Below are positions 1 through 11,801 of a stretch of DNA of 64,000 nt, piece after piece (the stretch's first letter is position 1; each line of letters begins with the position of its first letter). Under the pieces are notes generated by a model. The model saw only the letters and a list, made by a program, of their open reading frames with translations. It was not told the DNA's origin and searched no databases. Source of the DNA: Nymphaea colorata (lineage: Eukaryota; Streptophyta; Magnoliopsida; Nymphaeales; Nymphaeaceae); contig NC_045145.1 of the NCBI RefSeq assembly GCF_008831285.2, positions 5,082,802-5,146,801 on the forward strand, in the 5' to 3' direction. The translations under genes and the position numbers were made by a program.

Positions 1-188
1 ATGTGGAGATTGATCGCCACTTCATACGGGAACGCATAGATTCAAAGGAGTTGATCCTACCTTATATGAAGTCTGAAGATAAAATTGCAGATGTTCTAAC
101 CAAAGCCTTATGTACATCTCAATTCGAGAAAAATATGAGCAAGCTTGGCATGTTTGACATGTATGCTAAGCTTGAGGGGGAGTGTTAA
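1..188 (+). pseudogene. Copia element A, 3' end of pol (RNase H C-terminus)
   Basis: This is the last ~60 codons of a Ty1/Copia polyprotein whose upstream part lies outside the window. The reading frame carries the RNase H tail (EIDRHFIRERIDSKE, then ADVLTKAL) and ends with the family-typical DMYAKLEGEC. The same C-terminus is seen in elements D and F in this window and, more diverged, in C. The stop codon (186-188) lies inside the start of the LTR, as is usual for Copia. A purine-rich tract (GAGGGGGAG) just before the LTR is the polypurine tract. No lesion is visible in this short piece, so the state of the whole element cannot be judged. Confidence 0.85.
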
Positions 189-460
189 CATATCGTGTAT
201 AGGGAACCGGGTCTAGATATAGACCCGGTCCCATGGGCACGGGTACCGAGAGTGGCTCGGTATCCTAGGCAGGTCTCCCTCTTATTTAATCTCATTTATG
301 GTGTAATTGTGGATTAAGTGGAATAACATTTTCTCTCTCCTAGGGTTGCGGTTGTGCTCCTAGGTTAGAGCTTCTCCGTGGTTTTTCACCTCTCTTTGAG
401 GTTTTCCACGTATATTGTGTGTTTCTTCTCTTTCCCTCTATCGTGGTTTGTGTTTCTACA
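183..460 (+). mobile_element. 3' LTR of Copia element A
   Basis: The LTR starts TGTTAACA directly after the polypurine tract and ends TTTCTACA. It is about 278 bp and closely matches the LTRs of C (286/279 bp) and D (278/276 bp). It contains the palindrome ACCGGGTC..GACCCGGT at 206-229. Immediately after it the sequence resumes in the pol frame of a different Copia family (B), so A is inserted in B. The 5 bp after the LTR (AGGAC) should be the target-site duplication; its partner is outside the window. Confidence 0.85.
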
Positions 461-2127
461 AGGACTTACCTATTGCTCTTCGTAAAGGCAAGCGACAATG
501 TACTCTGCATCCTATATCTCATTTTGTTTCTGCTGACGGTGTTGGTAAAAGTATGTAATAGTTTGTTCAAGCTCTGCGGCCCATGCAGTTCCTACTTGTC
601 ACCAACAGGCCTTATTAGATACCCAATGGAGACAAGCTATGCAAGAAGAGATTGATGCATTAGTTCAGTGAGACACTCGGGAACTTGTTGATCCTCCTCC
701 TGGTTGTGACATTGTTGGCTCCAAGTGGGTATTCACAGTGAAATATAATTCTGATGGTTCTATGGAAAGATACAAAGCTCGATTGGTTGCTAAGGGCTAC
801 ACGCAGACTTACGGGATTGATTTCTTCGAGACTTTCTCTCCTGTTACTCGGTTGGGGACCATTCATCTTACCATCTTTGTGGTTGTACACCATGACTGGC
901 ACATGTATCAGCTTGATGTCAAAAATACTTTTTTGTATGGTGATCTCGATGAGACTATTTATATGCAACAACCACTATGGTTTAAATGACAGGGGGAGAG
1001 TAAAAAAGTGTGCAAACTGAAGAAAGCTATTTATGGACTCAAGCAGAGTCCTCGTGCTTGGTTTCACAAGTTCTCTGAGGTAGTCTCAAACTGTGGCTTT
1101 GCGAGATCCCCTTTTGATCATTCTCTGTTTATCAAGAAGAATTCCAGGGGTATGACCATTCTAGTGGTTTATGTTGATGATATTATCCTGACAGGTGATT
1201 CCGATCAAGAAATTTCTGATACAAAGTTGTTCCTTCAAAAACACTTTGTGACGAAAGATCTTGGTCAACTACGATATTTCTTGGGAATAGAGGTGGCTCG
1301 CAACAGAGAAGGTGTAGTTCTCTCTCAACGAAAGTATGTTTTGGATTTATTGCAAGACACCGGGATGCTAGGAGCTAAACCGGCCAATCTACCTATGAAT
1401 CCATGCATACATCTTCATGATGACCAATCAGAATTAGTCGATTCTCGATCAGACATGTCTCTTATTGAAAAGCTCCTCTATGTTACTGTGACCAGACCAG
1501 ACATTAGTTTTGCAGTGGGAAAACTAAGTCAATTTATGGAAAGACCCAAGAAAGTTCATTGGGATGCTGCTTTAATGGTGGTCAAATATCTGAAATCATC
1601 TCCTGGCAAAGGACTTTTGTTCACAAAAGGCAAGACCCTAGAAGTGAAAGCCTATAGTGATGCTGACTATGCTGGCTCAGTCAAAGATAGGAAATCTACC
1701 ACAGGATTCTGTTTATTTGTGGGAGGCAACCTTATATCCTAGAGAAGCAAAAAGCAAGGTGTGGTGTCAAGATCTAGTGCAGAATCTGAATATAGAGCTA
1801 TGGCTCAAACTGCCGCTGAAATGACTTGGGCTAAATCCATGCTATCTAGCCTAAGTGTGTCGATTCCGCTTCCCATGAAGATGTATTGTGACAATCGAGC
1901 AGCCACATACATTGCGAATAATCCAGTTTTCCATGAGAGAACTAAACATATTGAAGTAGACTGCCATTACATTCGAGATCTCGTTCAAGGAGGAACCATA
2001 ACCACCATTCATGTATCATCAGAAGATCAAGCTGCTGCAGATGTCTTCACTAAAGCTCTTCCTATTGGGTGACTATTCTAGATGTTGTGACAAGCTGAGC
2101 ATGATTAATATGTATGCTCCAGCTTGA
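461..2127 (+). pseudogene. Copia element B, truncated pol (reverse transcriptase to RNase H)
   Basis: This is a relic of a Copia pol related to element G (22676-27999). The sequence right after LTR A reads DLPIALRKGKRQC, matching DLPIAIRKGKRQC in G just before its reverse transcriptase. Next come WVFTVKYNSDGSMERYKARL, QLDVKNTFLYGDL, the catalytic YVDD (in VVYVDDIILTG) and RNase H (CDNRAATYIANNPVFHERTK). Lesions: an in-frame TGA near 669, a stop near 986, Trp to TAG at 1740-1742 in the GGNLIS-W-RSK motif, and a frameshift near 2070. The 5' half was displaced upstream of the window by insertion of A. It is non-functional. Confidence 0.88.
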
Positions 2128-2134
2128 GGGGGAG

Positions 2135-2323
2135 TGTTGAATTAGAAGAGTTTATGTTTTTAGGTAGTTCTTTGCAATATTTAATAGTTAGGAGGTCTCT
2201 TTAAACATTTCTCTATTTTTTGTTGATGTACTTGGTAAATCTCTCTTCAACCCTAATCTCTTTATTATGGAGATTAGGGTTAGTGAATGAAGTTACGTTT
2301 TCTCTCTCTAAGGCTGTCGAACA
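2135..2323 (+). mobile_element. 3' LTR of Copia element B
   Basis: It follows the tract TTGAGGGGGAG and starts TGTTGAATTAG. The right end is placed at GAACA by alignment to the 181-bp LTR of G, giving about 189 bp. As in G, the LTR has a strong inverted repeat (ACCCTAATCTC..GAGATTAGGGT, 2250-2280). The start is firm; the end is accurate to within a few bases. Confidence 0.7.
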
Positions 2324-4165
2324 AAACCCATATGGTCCATTTTTCAACAAAATTTGCAAAGAAAAAACAATATGCATGACAAACAACAGGCACAAAGAAA
2401 ATGAACTTCCCATGGATTTCATTTGTCAGAATCCTAGGCACCAACATGAAATACCAACCTTTTCATTAGAGGTTGGGTGCAAACCTATTAACTTTGGTTG
2501 GAAGCACGAGGTTTATCAACCACATCATCATCTTCATCACCAATAACTGTTTTAGCAATGTACCTACAAAGGACATCGCATATTGATTAGCTTAACTAGA
2601 TTGCTGAACAGTGTTCGGTAGCATAGATAGCATTGTACTTTTACAGTTTTCACTAGCTGCTCTGAAAGGCCAAATAGATGCACATGAATGTAACATATAG
2701 GTGTGGGGGGGGGGGAGAGGGAGAGTTGTACTACATCAAACTATAGCTCATGAACAAAAATAGGTATTCAAAGACTACTTGCAGGCAACAACTGCTGGTC
2801 TAGGATAAAATTGACAAAAAATAAAATCTTGGTTGTAACATTTGACCAATATGAAATAAAGAATAACTAGTTTTACATGTAAAATCTGCAAGAGAAAAAG
2901 CAGGAGTAACTTTTCTAAAAAACTCACGAGTAATTCAACACTAAATTTTCCTTTATTTTTTCAAAAGTTGGAAATATGATTTTGCTCGGATATTTTGATG
3001 AGTTGCTGCATATGCTGATAACTCAATCTCCCAAACGCAGAGGAGGATAATTGTCATTACCAGATAAGAAAATGTTGTAAGCTACAATTTTTACACATAT
3101 TTTTTTCTTTTACTTTGTGATTCACTTAAAGATGGAGAGAGAGAGAGAGAGAGAGAGGAACCCTGAATCATCGATACATTCGAGATCATTTTCTGCACAC
3201 AGTCCTGTGTCTGTGTGACAAGCAAAACATAGCCACACTAGTGTCATTTTATATGACAGCATTTTTCATTATAAACAAACTTTTGTGCATATTCTATCAG
3301 TTCTTGAGTACCTTGCTCTTTTCTAATTCTCTGTCCTTTCATGTTTAACTTGGTCTCCTTAGCTCTGGTCGGAATTGCAAATAGCTTAATAATATTTACC
3401 ATATCAGCACATTACAAAGATGAAAGTGTTTTCATGTTCATTCACTTCATTGTACATGCATTGGCCTCCTTGAGCACCCCAAAAGAAAAAGCAAGATTGA
3501 ATGCATTCGCCCATCCATCAAAGCCACAACTCAATAGGTTAATATGTTAGTATCAAATCTCCCTCTGCTCATCTTTGGTCATTCAATTCTTGCCTTGGAA
3601 TCTTATCTACAAATACAGATGCATAAAAGGGATGACGGTACAGAGTCTACAGACACATCTTCCCTTCCATGCATGCAATCCTCATACTCAGTTTTCTTGC
3701 TGCTACCTTTATTTATTAGGTGATATGAGACGAGAGAGCGCAGAAAAATTTTGAGGAACAGTACCAACGAGGTAAGAAAAAAGCTAAAACCAAGGCCTGC
3801 AAGCTGCGAATCCTTGAAGAGAAACCTGAAGAAGCCCCAAAACGAGGAAAAGAACCCAAAAAAAAATATCAGCCTACTCAGAAAGAGAGAGAGCAGCCTT
3901 GGAATCATGTCAGGACAGATTGAGTTGGTCATGAGAAGAGAATGCACGTTGTTGTAGTTGCAGCGATTAGCTAAACCATGAAGAACACGAGAGAGAAAGA
4001 GAGATAGAGCACCTTGCTGGATGGTCGCTTCTGTGGACAAGGTGGCTGCTGCTGGAGGGACGGTGGAAAGAAGCCGGAGCACGACGAGACGGAGGTTGAT
4101 GGCACAGTATTTACTTGTAAAATGTCAGAGTTTACAAAACTTGTGAAAGTTGTAAATTTTGTAAA
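2324..4165. other. Spacer with no supported gene
   Basis: AT-rich sequence between element B and a gypsy gag relic. It holds a run of G near 2704-2714 and a (GA)n tract at about 3131-3157. Short open frames exist (for example 2331-2546 and 3341-3550), but I recognise no domain, splice structure or codon pattern that supports a gene. The minus-strand frame at about 3950-4082 has a donor-like site, but the protein is not recognisable. Confidence 0.5.
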
Positions 4166-4189
4166 TTAAAAACAATTTGCAATGTAAGA

Positions 4190-4408
4190 GCTTTGTAAAC
4201 TAGAAAAACTGATGATGAACTTGAAAGCCTCCTTTCCAAAATTGTTCATCTGAATGATGAAACAAATGTCGAAGAACTCATCAAAATGTTCATAATGATC
4301 CTCATGAGACAACCGATCAAATGATGGTAACAATGATATCAAATGGGGTTCAACCTCAAAGTTGTATGTTTTCAGATTGCAGGATTTTGTTGCAGGATGC
4401 ATGAACAA
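4190..4408 (-). pseudogene. Relic of a Ty3/gypsy-type gag
   Basis: The minus-strand frame reads FEVEPHLISLLPSFDRLS, then HEDHYEHFDEFFDICFIIQM and FGKEAFKF. This resembles the start of plant gypsy Gag proteins (E.KPHLI..LP.F.GL..EDPY.HL.EFL.IC), normally followed by a longer capsid domain. Here the match ends after about 70 codons and no zinc knuckle, pol or LTR was found nearby, so it looks like a truncated fossil. The assignment rests on remembered family patterns. Confidence 0.45.
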
Positions 4409-6225
4409 AATTTAAAAACTTGAAAGTTTAAAGGTGCACTATAAGCTAGAGAATTTGACAAGCTTCAACAAAAGTAAGAAATCAAATCCAAAAAATTTGA
4501 AGACCTCACTAGAAATTGAAAAAAAAAATCAAAGAAAATCCATCATTCAAACATTCATATAAACAAAGTAAAATACTGGAAATGATTTCAAAATTCATAA
4601 GGGTTTTGAATCGGTTCTATGATGCTTGATTTAAGATTTGGATATAAAAAATAGGTATGGAGTGTTGAATAGGGATTGACACCTATGGTTTGGATCAGAG
4701 CTCTGATCCGGTCTAGGATGTTGTATGCGGGATTTCATACAATCCAATCTACTTGAAAGTTGAAAAGTGCATTTAAAAACTTTATAATTTAACAAGCATT
4801 TAGGAAATGTAGCAAATCAAATAAAGGAAATTTAAATATACAACAAGAAATTGAGAGGATTCTAAGAAAATAAAATGAATTTGAAGTCAAATTGCACAAT
4901 TCTTGTAGACTTGACAATGATTTCCAAGACTTATATAGTCAAACTAATATTCTTCAAGTGATTTAAAAAATTCCTAAGGGATTTGAAAAGAATATGCAAG
5001 AAACAGGCGTGGATATTTTCATTGCTCCTGATCCCTTGTAGCTCAAATGAATATGTCATTTTAGAAAATTATATACATTTGTCAGCCTCCACCATCTGCA
5101 ATCCTCGTACATTGGAAAAAAATAAAAATAACAAGAACAGGCAACCGATCTTGTAGTGTGATAAAATTCTGCACAACCAAGATTCATTAATATAGCCACC
5201 AAACGCTATTGTACACAAGGATTTTCACACAAAAGAACTGACAACAAATAACCAAGAATAGAACAGCTGCTCTTTTTTATACACTTGCCAAGCAACTGAC
5301 AGCCACCATTTGGAAAAGATTACATACAAATCATAGCTTGTACAACGTAACAAAAATGACATTGTACTCACGCTTATGCTGTAAGTAGTCAATACTGATC
5401 CACTCAGTCATATCTCATATGCTTGTGTTGACTATAAGTCCCATAACAATTCAGTAAACCTGACTAAGTGAGAACACAAGTATGAGATTTTCACCCAAAA
5501 TTTCAAAAATTTTCACTTTGGCAAAATAAGAACAAAGGATCTACAAAAAAAGATTATTTACAAGACCTAATCAAAAGCTTATGGAAAATAATGACTTACG
5601 AAAAATCCAGTCCATCATTTCCCACTGAATTCCCAAAAACATGATTTATAAGTCTTTTCAAGAGCCAAACTAAGAATTTTTGAAGCTAGATTCTTCATCA
5701 TGAACTGATTTTTCAGAGGGATTTATCCAAATAAGGTCAAATAAGCCATGATTTTTCAAAAGAACTGATTCTTCACCGTGGCTTCTTTTCACTCAAATGG
5801 ATGATTTGTGATTCAAAAAAAATTCCCGAAAACCTAAAAGATAAGCAAATCAGGCATAAACAATCAACCATTCTAAATCGATTAAATCTGAATCTTGTTG
5901 CATATATGTTTGTCCTATATAGATGCTATCGATCTAATAGATGCATGTTACCAAAAACAATAGGAATTCCCAAATATGAAAAGAAAACAAGAAGAAAAAC
6001 CACAGAACAGGGATTAGGGATTAGGGTTCAGGAAGAAATTCTAGAAGAAAGGAAAAAATGAGGCCTAAGTGGAAAATGAAAGAGAACGACACCTCTCAGA
6101 GCCAGCGACATCACAGATTTGAGCCATCACTCTCTTTGCGGAATTGTACCCGATTTGGCCTTGGAGAGGTTGAACTCGTCCCTGCGAACCAAAAGATGAT
6201 TCTGATTTTTCGGTGGACCATTGCT
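4409..6225. other. AT-rich spacer with no supported gene
   Basis: I see no domain, LTR pair or RNA gene here. Purine- and A-rich stretches dominate, and open frames are short (for example 5801-6061). The part left of about 5000 may be further decayed sequence of the same gypsy relic, but nothing aligns clearly. Confidence 0.4.
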
Positions 6226-6692
6226 GGATCTCTCTGGTGAACCTTGATTTGCGGCTCAGACCCTCACCTTCATTGCTAGAGAACCTTCATTTGCGACTCG
6301 ACCTTCACCTTAATTGCAGATTCGATCGGATGGGATGGCACCAGAACCTCCACCTCTATTGCAGATTCAGTGAAACCCTCTGTTGTGTTGCGATCACGCA
6401 GCAGGAAAAGCAAGCTTAGATGAAAAAAAGGATCGACAATCCTAAGAGAGAAGGGACAATTTTAAAAAGCAAGGGAAAACTTCATTGCTAGAGAACTTTG
6501 ATTTGCGACTCGACCCTCACCTTCATTGCAGATTCGATCGGATGGCACCAGGACCTCCACCTCCATTGCAGATTCAGCGAAACCCTGATCTCCACGCAGC
6601 ATGATCTCCATTGCCTCTGCGATCGTGCAGCAGGAAAACAGACCGCGTTCTTGCCCTTTTCAAGATCCGCGTTCTTGCCCTTTTCAAGATCC
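6226..6692 (+). repeat. Local direct duplications (minisatellite-like)
   Basis: A unit of about 110 bp beginning TTCATTGCTAGAGAAC and running through GCAGATTCGATCGGATGG to GCAGATTCAG occurs at about 6272-6380 and again at about 6481-6590. A weaker third match lies at 6226-6270. Just after, a 24-bp unit beginning CGCGTTCTTGCCC is repeated in exact tandem at about 6646-6692. It is unrelated to the LTRs of element C, which starts about 120 bp downstream. Confidence 0.75.
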
Positions 6693-6810
6693 GAGAGAGA
6701 GAAAAAAAAGACCGAGGGAAAAGTTTAAAAAACAAGGGACCGCGTGAGAACCGCATCAAGAACCGGTTACTCTATGCTTTTCTAGATTTGCCAATTTTGG
6801 AAATTGGAGT

Positions 6811-7096
6811 TGTTAAAATAGATTGTAATGGGGAACCGGGTCCATATCTGGACCCGGTCCCATGGGGCACGGGTACCGAGGCTGGCTCGGTACCCTAGGT
6901 GGCACTCTTTCTCTCCCTCTTATATATTCTTCACTTACATGTAATTGTTAAGTTAAGTGAATAGATTTTCTCTCTCATAGGGTTGCGGTGGTGCACCTAG
7001 GTTAGTGCTTCCCCGTGGTTTTTTCCTCTTTCTGAGGTTTTTCCACGTATACCGTGTGTTCCTTTCTTCTTCCTTCGTGTGTTGCATGTTTCTACA
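6811..7096 (+). repeat. 5' LTR of element C
   Basis: 286 bp, TGTTAAAATAG to TTTCTACA. It holds a palindrome at 6835-6858 (ACCGGGTCC..GGACCCGGT), a second inverted repeat around GGTACCGAG..CTCGGTACC, and a TATA-like TATATATT at about 6921-6928 that could serve as the core promoter. Confidence 0.9.
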
Positions 7097-7110
7097 TGGT
7101 ATCAGAGATA
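7097..7110 (+). other. Primer-binding site of element C
   Basis: TGGTATCAGAG directly follows the 5' LTR. It is the usual plant Copia primer site, complementary to the 3' end of initiator methionine tRNA. Confidence 0.8.
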
Positions 7111-7423
7111 GGTTGGTGAGATCGTTCGTTTGAATCTCGTGTTTCCGCCGTCGTCCCTGCGCCGCTGCCGCCTTTGGAGTTTTTTTTCGACCGTCGTTGG
7201 GGTTTTCTGTGCCGCCACCGTCGGACGATCCAGCGCCGCCGCCGCCGGTTGCCTTCTGAAGTTTCCGCTGCCGTGGGTGTCTCTCTTTTCCGCCGTCGGA
7301 CGATCCACCGCCGTCACGCCTCTCGTCGCCGCCTTGGTTTCCATGTGGCGTTGGTGTTTCAGCCGCTGCTGTGTCGTCTTGTTGCTGCCTGGTGTTGTCG
7401 TCTTCCTGACTTGACTGCTTGTG

Positions 7424-10400
7424 ATGGCGGAAGAGATCGCACCTAAAAGTGATGTGGCCTTTGACGCGGGCAACGCTCCCAAGAGCGAGAACTTGTCGGT
7501 CCAGGTCACGCCCATTCGTCTGACTAAAGATAACTATCTCTCTTGGTCTGCTGCTCTCGAGATTGGGATAACGAGTCGTGGTCGTCTCTCCTATATCACA
7601 GGCGACAAACCGGCGCCCAGCAAAACTGATCTTCAATGGGCGACTTGGGTGTTGGAAGACAGTCAGGTTAAGGTGTGGATCATCAGCTCTGTGTCCGCTG
7701 ATAACGCAGTATTTATTCTCTGAAACAGGGTGACTTGTCTGTTGCCTCCTTCTATGCAGCCCTGAAAACTAAGTGGGAGGAACTTGATTATCATGTGAAT
7801 GATAACTGGGACTGTGGTTCCGATCATGCCCGGTACTGAGAAAAGGAATCGATGGACCGGACGTTCCTTTTTCCTTGGAGGCTTGCGTGATGAATTTGAA
7901 TCCATTCGGAGTCAAATTCTCAACTGTGATGAGATTCCTGGAATAGAAGATGTATATGCCATAGTGGAATCCGAGGAACAAAGACGCCAAGTGATGCAGA
8001 TTGACCCCAGTCATGGGAGTGGTCCCTCGGCCTTTGTTAGCCGTTCTTCTGTGCCTGGCCAGCGCCCTGTTAGGCGATGTACCCATTGTCACAAGTCAGG
8101 ATATTCTGTTGACTTTTGTTGGGATCTTCACCCTGAGAAGAGACTTGTTCGTGGTCGCCCTCCGCCCTCCGTCTAGTCGGCGAGGCTCTCTTGTGCAGGA
8201 CTCAAACCAGAGTGGTTCTTCAAGTGGTGAAAAGTCGAGGCTTTCCCTCGATCAAATCAAGGAACTACAAGCTTATATCAGTCGTCTTTCTACTACGTCA
8301 GAGGATGGAGCTAAGTTAGCTCATGCTACTAGTGATCAAGGTAATTCCTCTCTCGGTGATTGGATTGTTGATAGTGGGGCTACTCATCATATGACCGGGG
8401 ACCCTAAGATGTTTCAAGCATACAAGTTGACTTCTGGGCAGCAGCGTGTTTCTATGGCTGATGGTTCTTTTATTTCTATGGCTGGAAAAGAGAGTTTATC
8501 ATTACTACACAAATATTGTCTTCATAATGTCCTGCATGTTCCCAATATTCTCGTAAATTTGTTATCTGTCAGCAGTATTACCAAAGAGCTAAACTGTAAT
8601 CTAATATTCTCTGCTGATCGTTGTTTCCTGCAGGACTTGGGGACGGGGCAGAAGATTGAGATTGGTTCGGCTATTGATGGTCTCTACAGAATGCCAGTAC
8701 AGGTTGCTTCTGCTTTGATTTCAGACACCAGTGGACAGTTGTCTGGCGTGGAGGACAGATCCGTTATTATGCGCTGGCACGAGAGACTTGGTCATCTTCC
8801 TTTTCAGTTGATTAAACAGTTGTTTCCTAAGATGTTTCAGTCTGTTTCTTTGGACACCTTCGCCTGTGTGAAGTGTGTCAGTTGTCTAAGCATGTTAGGG
8901 CCTCGTACCCTATTTCGTTCAATAAAACCAGCCGTCCATTTGCTTTGGTTCACTCTGATGTTTGGGGTCCTTCGGGAGTACCCACTTGTCGTGGTTTTCA
9001 TTATTTCATGACTCTTATTGATGACTACTCTCGGTGTACGTTCGTGTATTTGTTGAAAGAACGTAGTGAAGTTCCCGGCATTGTCAAAAACTTCGTTGCA
9101 TTTGTTGAAACTCAATTCTGTTCAAGCCCTTCGTACTGACAATTATGTCTCCCAATCCCTTGATGACTTCTTGCGAAGCAAGAGTATTATACATGAAACA
9201 TCCTGTAGCTACACACCTCCTCAGAATGGCGTGGCTGAAAGGAAGAACCATCATTTGTTAAATGTCACCCGGGCCATTATGTTTCAACGTCGCGTCCCTA
9301 ATCGGTACTGGGGTGATGCACTTCTCACTAGTGCTCATCTCATTAACCATATGCCTACTCGTGTGTTGAATGGTCATTCCCCTTATTTTGTTTTGTGGCC
9401 TACTCAGAATCCCTGGCCTTTGACCCCTCGGGTGTTTGGGTGTGTTTGCTTTGTCTATGATCATAGTCCTACTCTCAAGAAACTTGATCCTCGGTCCATC
9501 AAAGTGGTCTTTTTGGGGTATTCCTCCACCCATAAGGGATACAAGTGTGTCGATCCTAGCACTTCCAGAGTATATGTCTCCAGGGATGTTAACTTTCATG
9601 AACATGAGACATACTTTCCTGCGAATCCTCTTCAGGGGGAGTGTCTAGGTAAGAGAGTGGAAGAGTATTCTTCGCATCAGTTAATTCAGTTCACGGATTT
9701 CTTGGATTACACGGCTAGTTCTCAGAGACAGTCAGATGGAGGGGGGCCCTGTGGAAGAACAGTCCCGTGATCATTTGTTTGGTCAGGTATACAATAGGAA
9801 GAAGAAGGATGTGATGGAGGTTGTTGATGTTACCAATCCCAATCTTGTGAGCTCTCCGGATGATCCAAGTCCAATGAATGAAGATCTTCCCATAGCCTTG
9901 TGCAAAGGCACCAGGTCATGTACTTCTCATCCTATTTGTTTCGTATGCTAAACTCAGTAAAGACTATAAGTGCTTTATTACCTTTTTATCTATGACTGTT
10001 ATTCCCAGGTCAGTGGAAGATGTCAGGGAGGATCCTAAATGGCTACAGGCCATGACAGAGGAGATGGACGCCCTGGCGAAGAACAATACGTGGGAGGTTG
10101 TTGATATTCCCAAGGGAACTCACTTAGTTGGTTCCAAGTGGGTGTTTACTGTGAAGTACAAACCTGATGGCACTGTAGAACGCTATAAAGCTCGTCTCGT
10201 TGCAAAGGGGTTTAGCCAGAAATATGGGATTGACTATCTTGAAACGTTCGCTCCCGTTGCTAAACTGAAGACAGTAAGGGTCATCTTAGCTCTGGCAGTG
10301 CAAAAGAAGTGGAGCATGGACCAACTTGATGTCAAGAACTCCTTCTTGAATGGTCACCTTGAGGAAGAAGTCTATATGACCATGCCACCTGGATATGCGC

Positions 10401-11515
10401 AAAACGGAAAGTGTTGTTATCTCAAGAAAGCATTGTATGGTCTCAAGCAGTCCCCTAGAGCGTGGTTTGAAAGACTTAAGGGTTGTGATGAAGACTAATG
10501 GATATAAACAGGGAAATGGTGATCACACCCTCTTCATCAAGCAGAGAAATGGTCTGGTGAGCCTTCTACTTGTATATGTTGATGATATGGTTGTCACAGG
10601 TGATGACGAAGAAGAAAAAAGGAAGATGAAAGAAACGTTAGTTGCTTAATTCGATCTCAAAGATCTGGGTAAATTGAGGTATTTTTTGGGAATTGAGATC
10701 GCACGATCTGAGACTAGACTTGTTATGAGCCAAAGGAAATACACTTTGGATCTTCTAAAAGAGACAGGTAAACTGGGATGCAGGCCCTTTCTTACTCCAA
10801 TGGAGTCTGGCACAAGGATAAGTATCAAAACTGGGACGATCTTGGATGAGGAAGAAAAAGGGAGGTATCAGCGGCTGGTTGGTAAACTCATTTATCTCAC
10901 TCTTACTCGCCCGGATATTACGTATGCATGCATGCCCCTACTGATTGTCATTGGAAAAGTGCTGAAAGAGTATTGGGATACTTAAAGAATGACCCAGGGA
11001 TAGGACTGCTCTATACTCGACAAGGTCAACTCAGCATTGAAAGATACTCTGACGCCGACTGGGCAGGATGCACAGATACTAGAAGGTCTACCACAGGATA
11101 CTGCATCTTTCTTGGAGGTAACCTGGTGGTATGGAGAAGTAAAAGACAAGAAGTTTATTCCAGGTCCAGTGCTGAGGCTGAATACAGAGCGGTTGCTATG
11201 GGGGTTACAAAAATGTTATGGCTCAAAATTCTTTTAGCAGATATTGGGGTGAAAATGGAAGAGAAGATGAGGATGTATTGTGACAACAAGTCGGCTATTA
11301 ACTTGGCAAACAATCCAGTCCTGCACGACAGAACCAAACATGTGGAGATCGATCGCCACTTCATACGAGAACGCATAGATTCAAAGGAGTTGATCCTGCC
11401 CTATATGAAGTCTAAAGATCAAGTTGCTGATGTCTTAACTAAAACTAAGTCTTTATGTACATCTCAATTTGAGAAAAATGTTAGCAAGCTTGGCATGTTT
11501 GACATGTTGAGGGGG
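7424..11515 (+). pseudogene. Copia gag-pol of element C (disrupted)
   Basis: The frame opens at 7424 (MAEEIAPKSD) after a GC-rich leader. Domains in order are: gag, with a zinc knuckle CTHCHKSGYSVDFC near 8080-8120 in which the usual His is Tyr; aspartic protease WIVDSGATHHM near 8361; GAG-pre-integrase WHERLGHL near 8776; integrase core (HSDVWGP, PPQNGVAERKN, YWGDALLTSAHLIN); reverse transcriptase with VYVDDMVVTG near 10575; and RNase H (YSDADWAGC; CDNKSAINLANNP). Lesions include a roughly 130-bp gag deletion near 7710, frameshifts near 8865, 9115 and 10480, GAA to TAA near 10647, and a deletion of about 22 bp near 10925. It cannot make a full polyprotein. Element D has the same protein with fewer breaks. 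Confidence 0.9.
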
Positions 11516-11517
11516 AA

Positions 11518-11796
11518 TGTTAAAATAGATTGTAATGGGGAACCGGGTCCATGACCCGATCCCATGGGGCACGGGTACCGAGGCTAGCTCGGTACCCTAG
11601 GCGGCACTCTTTCTCTCCCTCTTATATATTCTTTACTTACATGTAATTGTTAAGTTAAGTGAATAGATTTTCTCTCTCCTAGGGTTGCGGTGGTGCACCT
11701 AGGTTAGAGCTTCCCCATGGTTTTTTCCTCTTTCTGAGGTTTTTCCATATACTGTGTGTTCCTTTCTTCTTCCTTCGTGTGTTGCATGTTTCTACA
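11518..11796 (+). repeat. 3' LTR of element C
   Basis: 279 bp, TGTTAAAATAG to TTTCTACA, followed by the duplication GGAGT. Compared with the 5' LTR it has lost about 7 bp inside the palindrome arm and carries scattered substitutions. Confidence 0.9.
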
Positions 11797-11801
11797 GGAG
11801 T

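Larger units (their letters stand above)
6811..11796 (+). mobile_element. Copia element C, complete structure, coding-defective
   Basis: The order is 5' LTR 6811-7096, primer-binding site 7097, GC-rich leader, gag-pol relic, polypurine tract, 3' LTR 11518-11796. The flanking 5-bp duplication GGAGT is perfect (6806-6810 and 11797-11801), which fixes both ends. The family is the same as A and D: the LTRs share palindromes and the coding region is very similar. The two LTRs differ by several substitutions and by small deletions in the 3' copy (including part of the palindrome near 11540), so this insertion is older than D or G. Confidence 0.93.

Noticed and set aside
3603-4082. 159-codon minus-strand frame with a donor-like site
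   Set aside because: There is no ATG in a plausible place, the Phe/Leu-rich tail comes from purine runs on the other strand, and no family is recognisable.
6953-7636. 227-codon minus-strand frame and overlapping frames in element C
   Set aside because: It covers the C LTR and GC-rich leader; Gly/Asp/Arg-rich composition comes from GC repeats, not a protein family.
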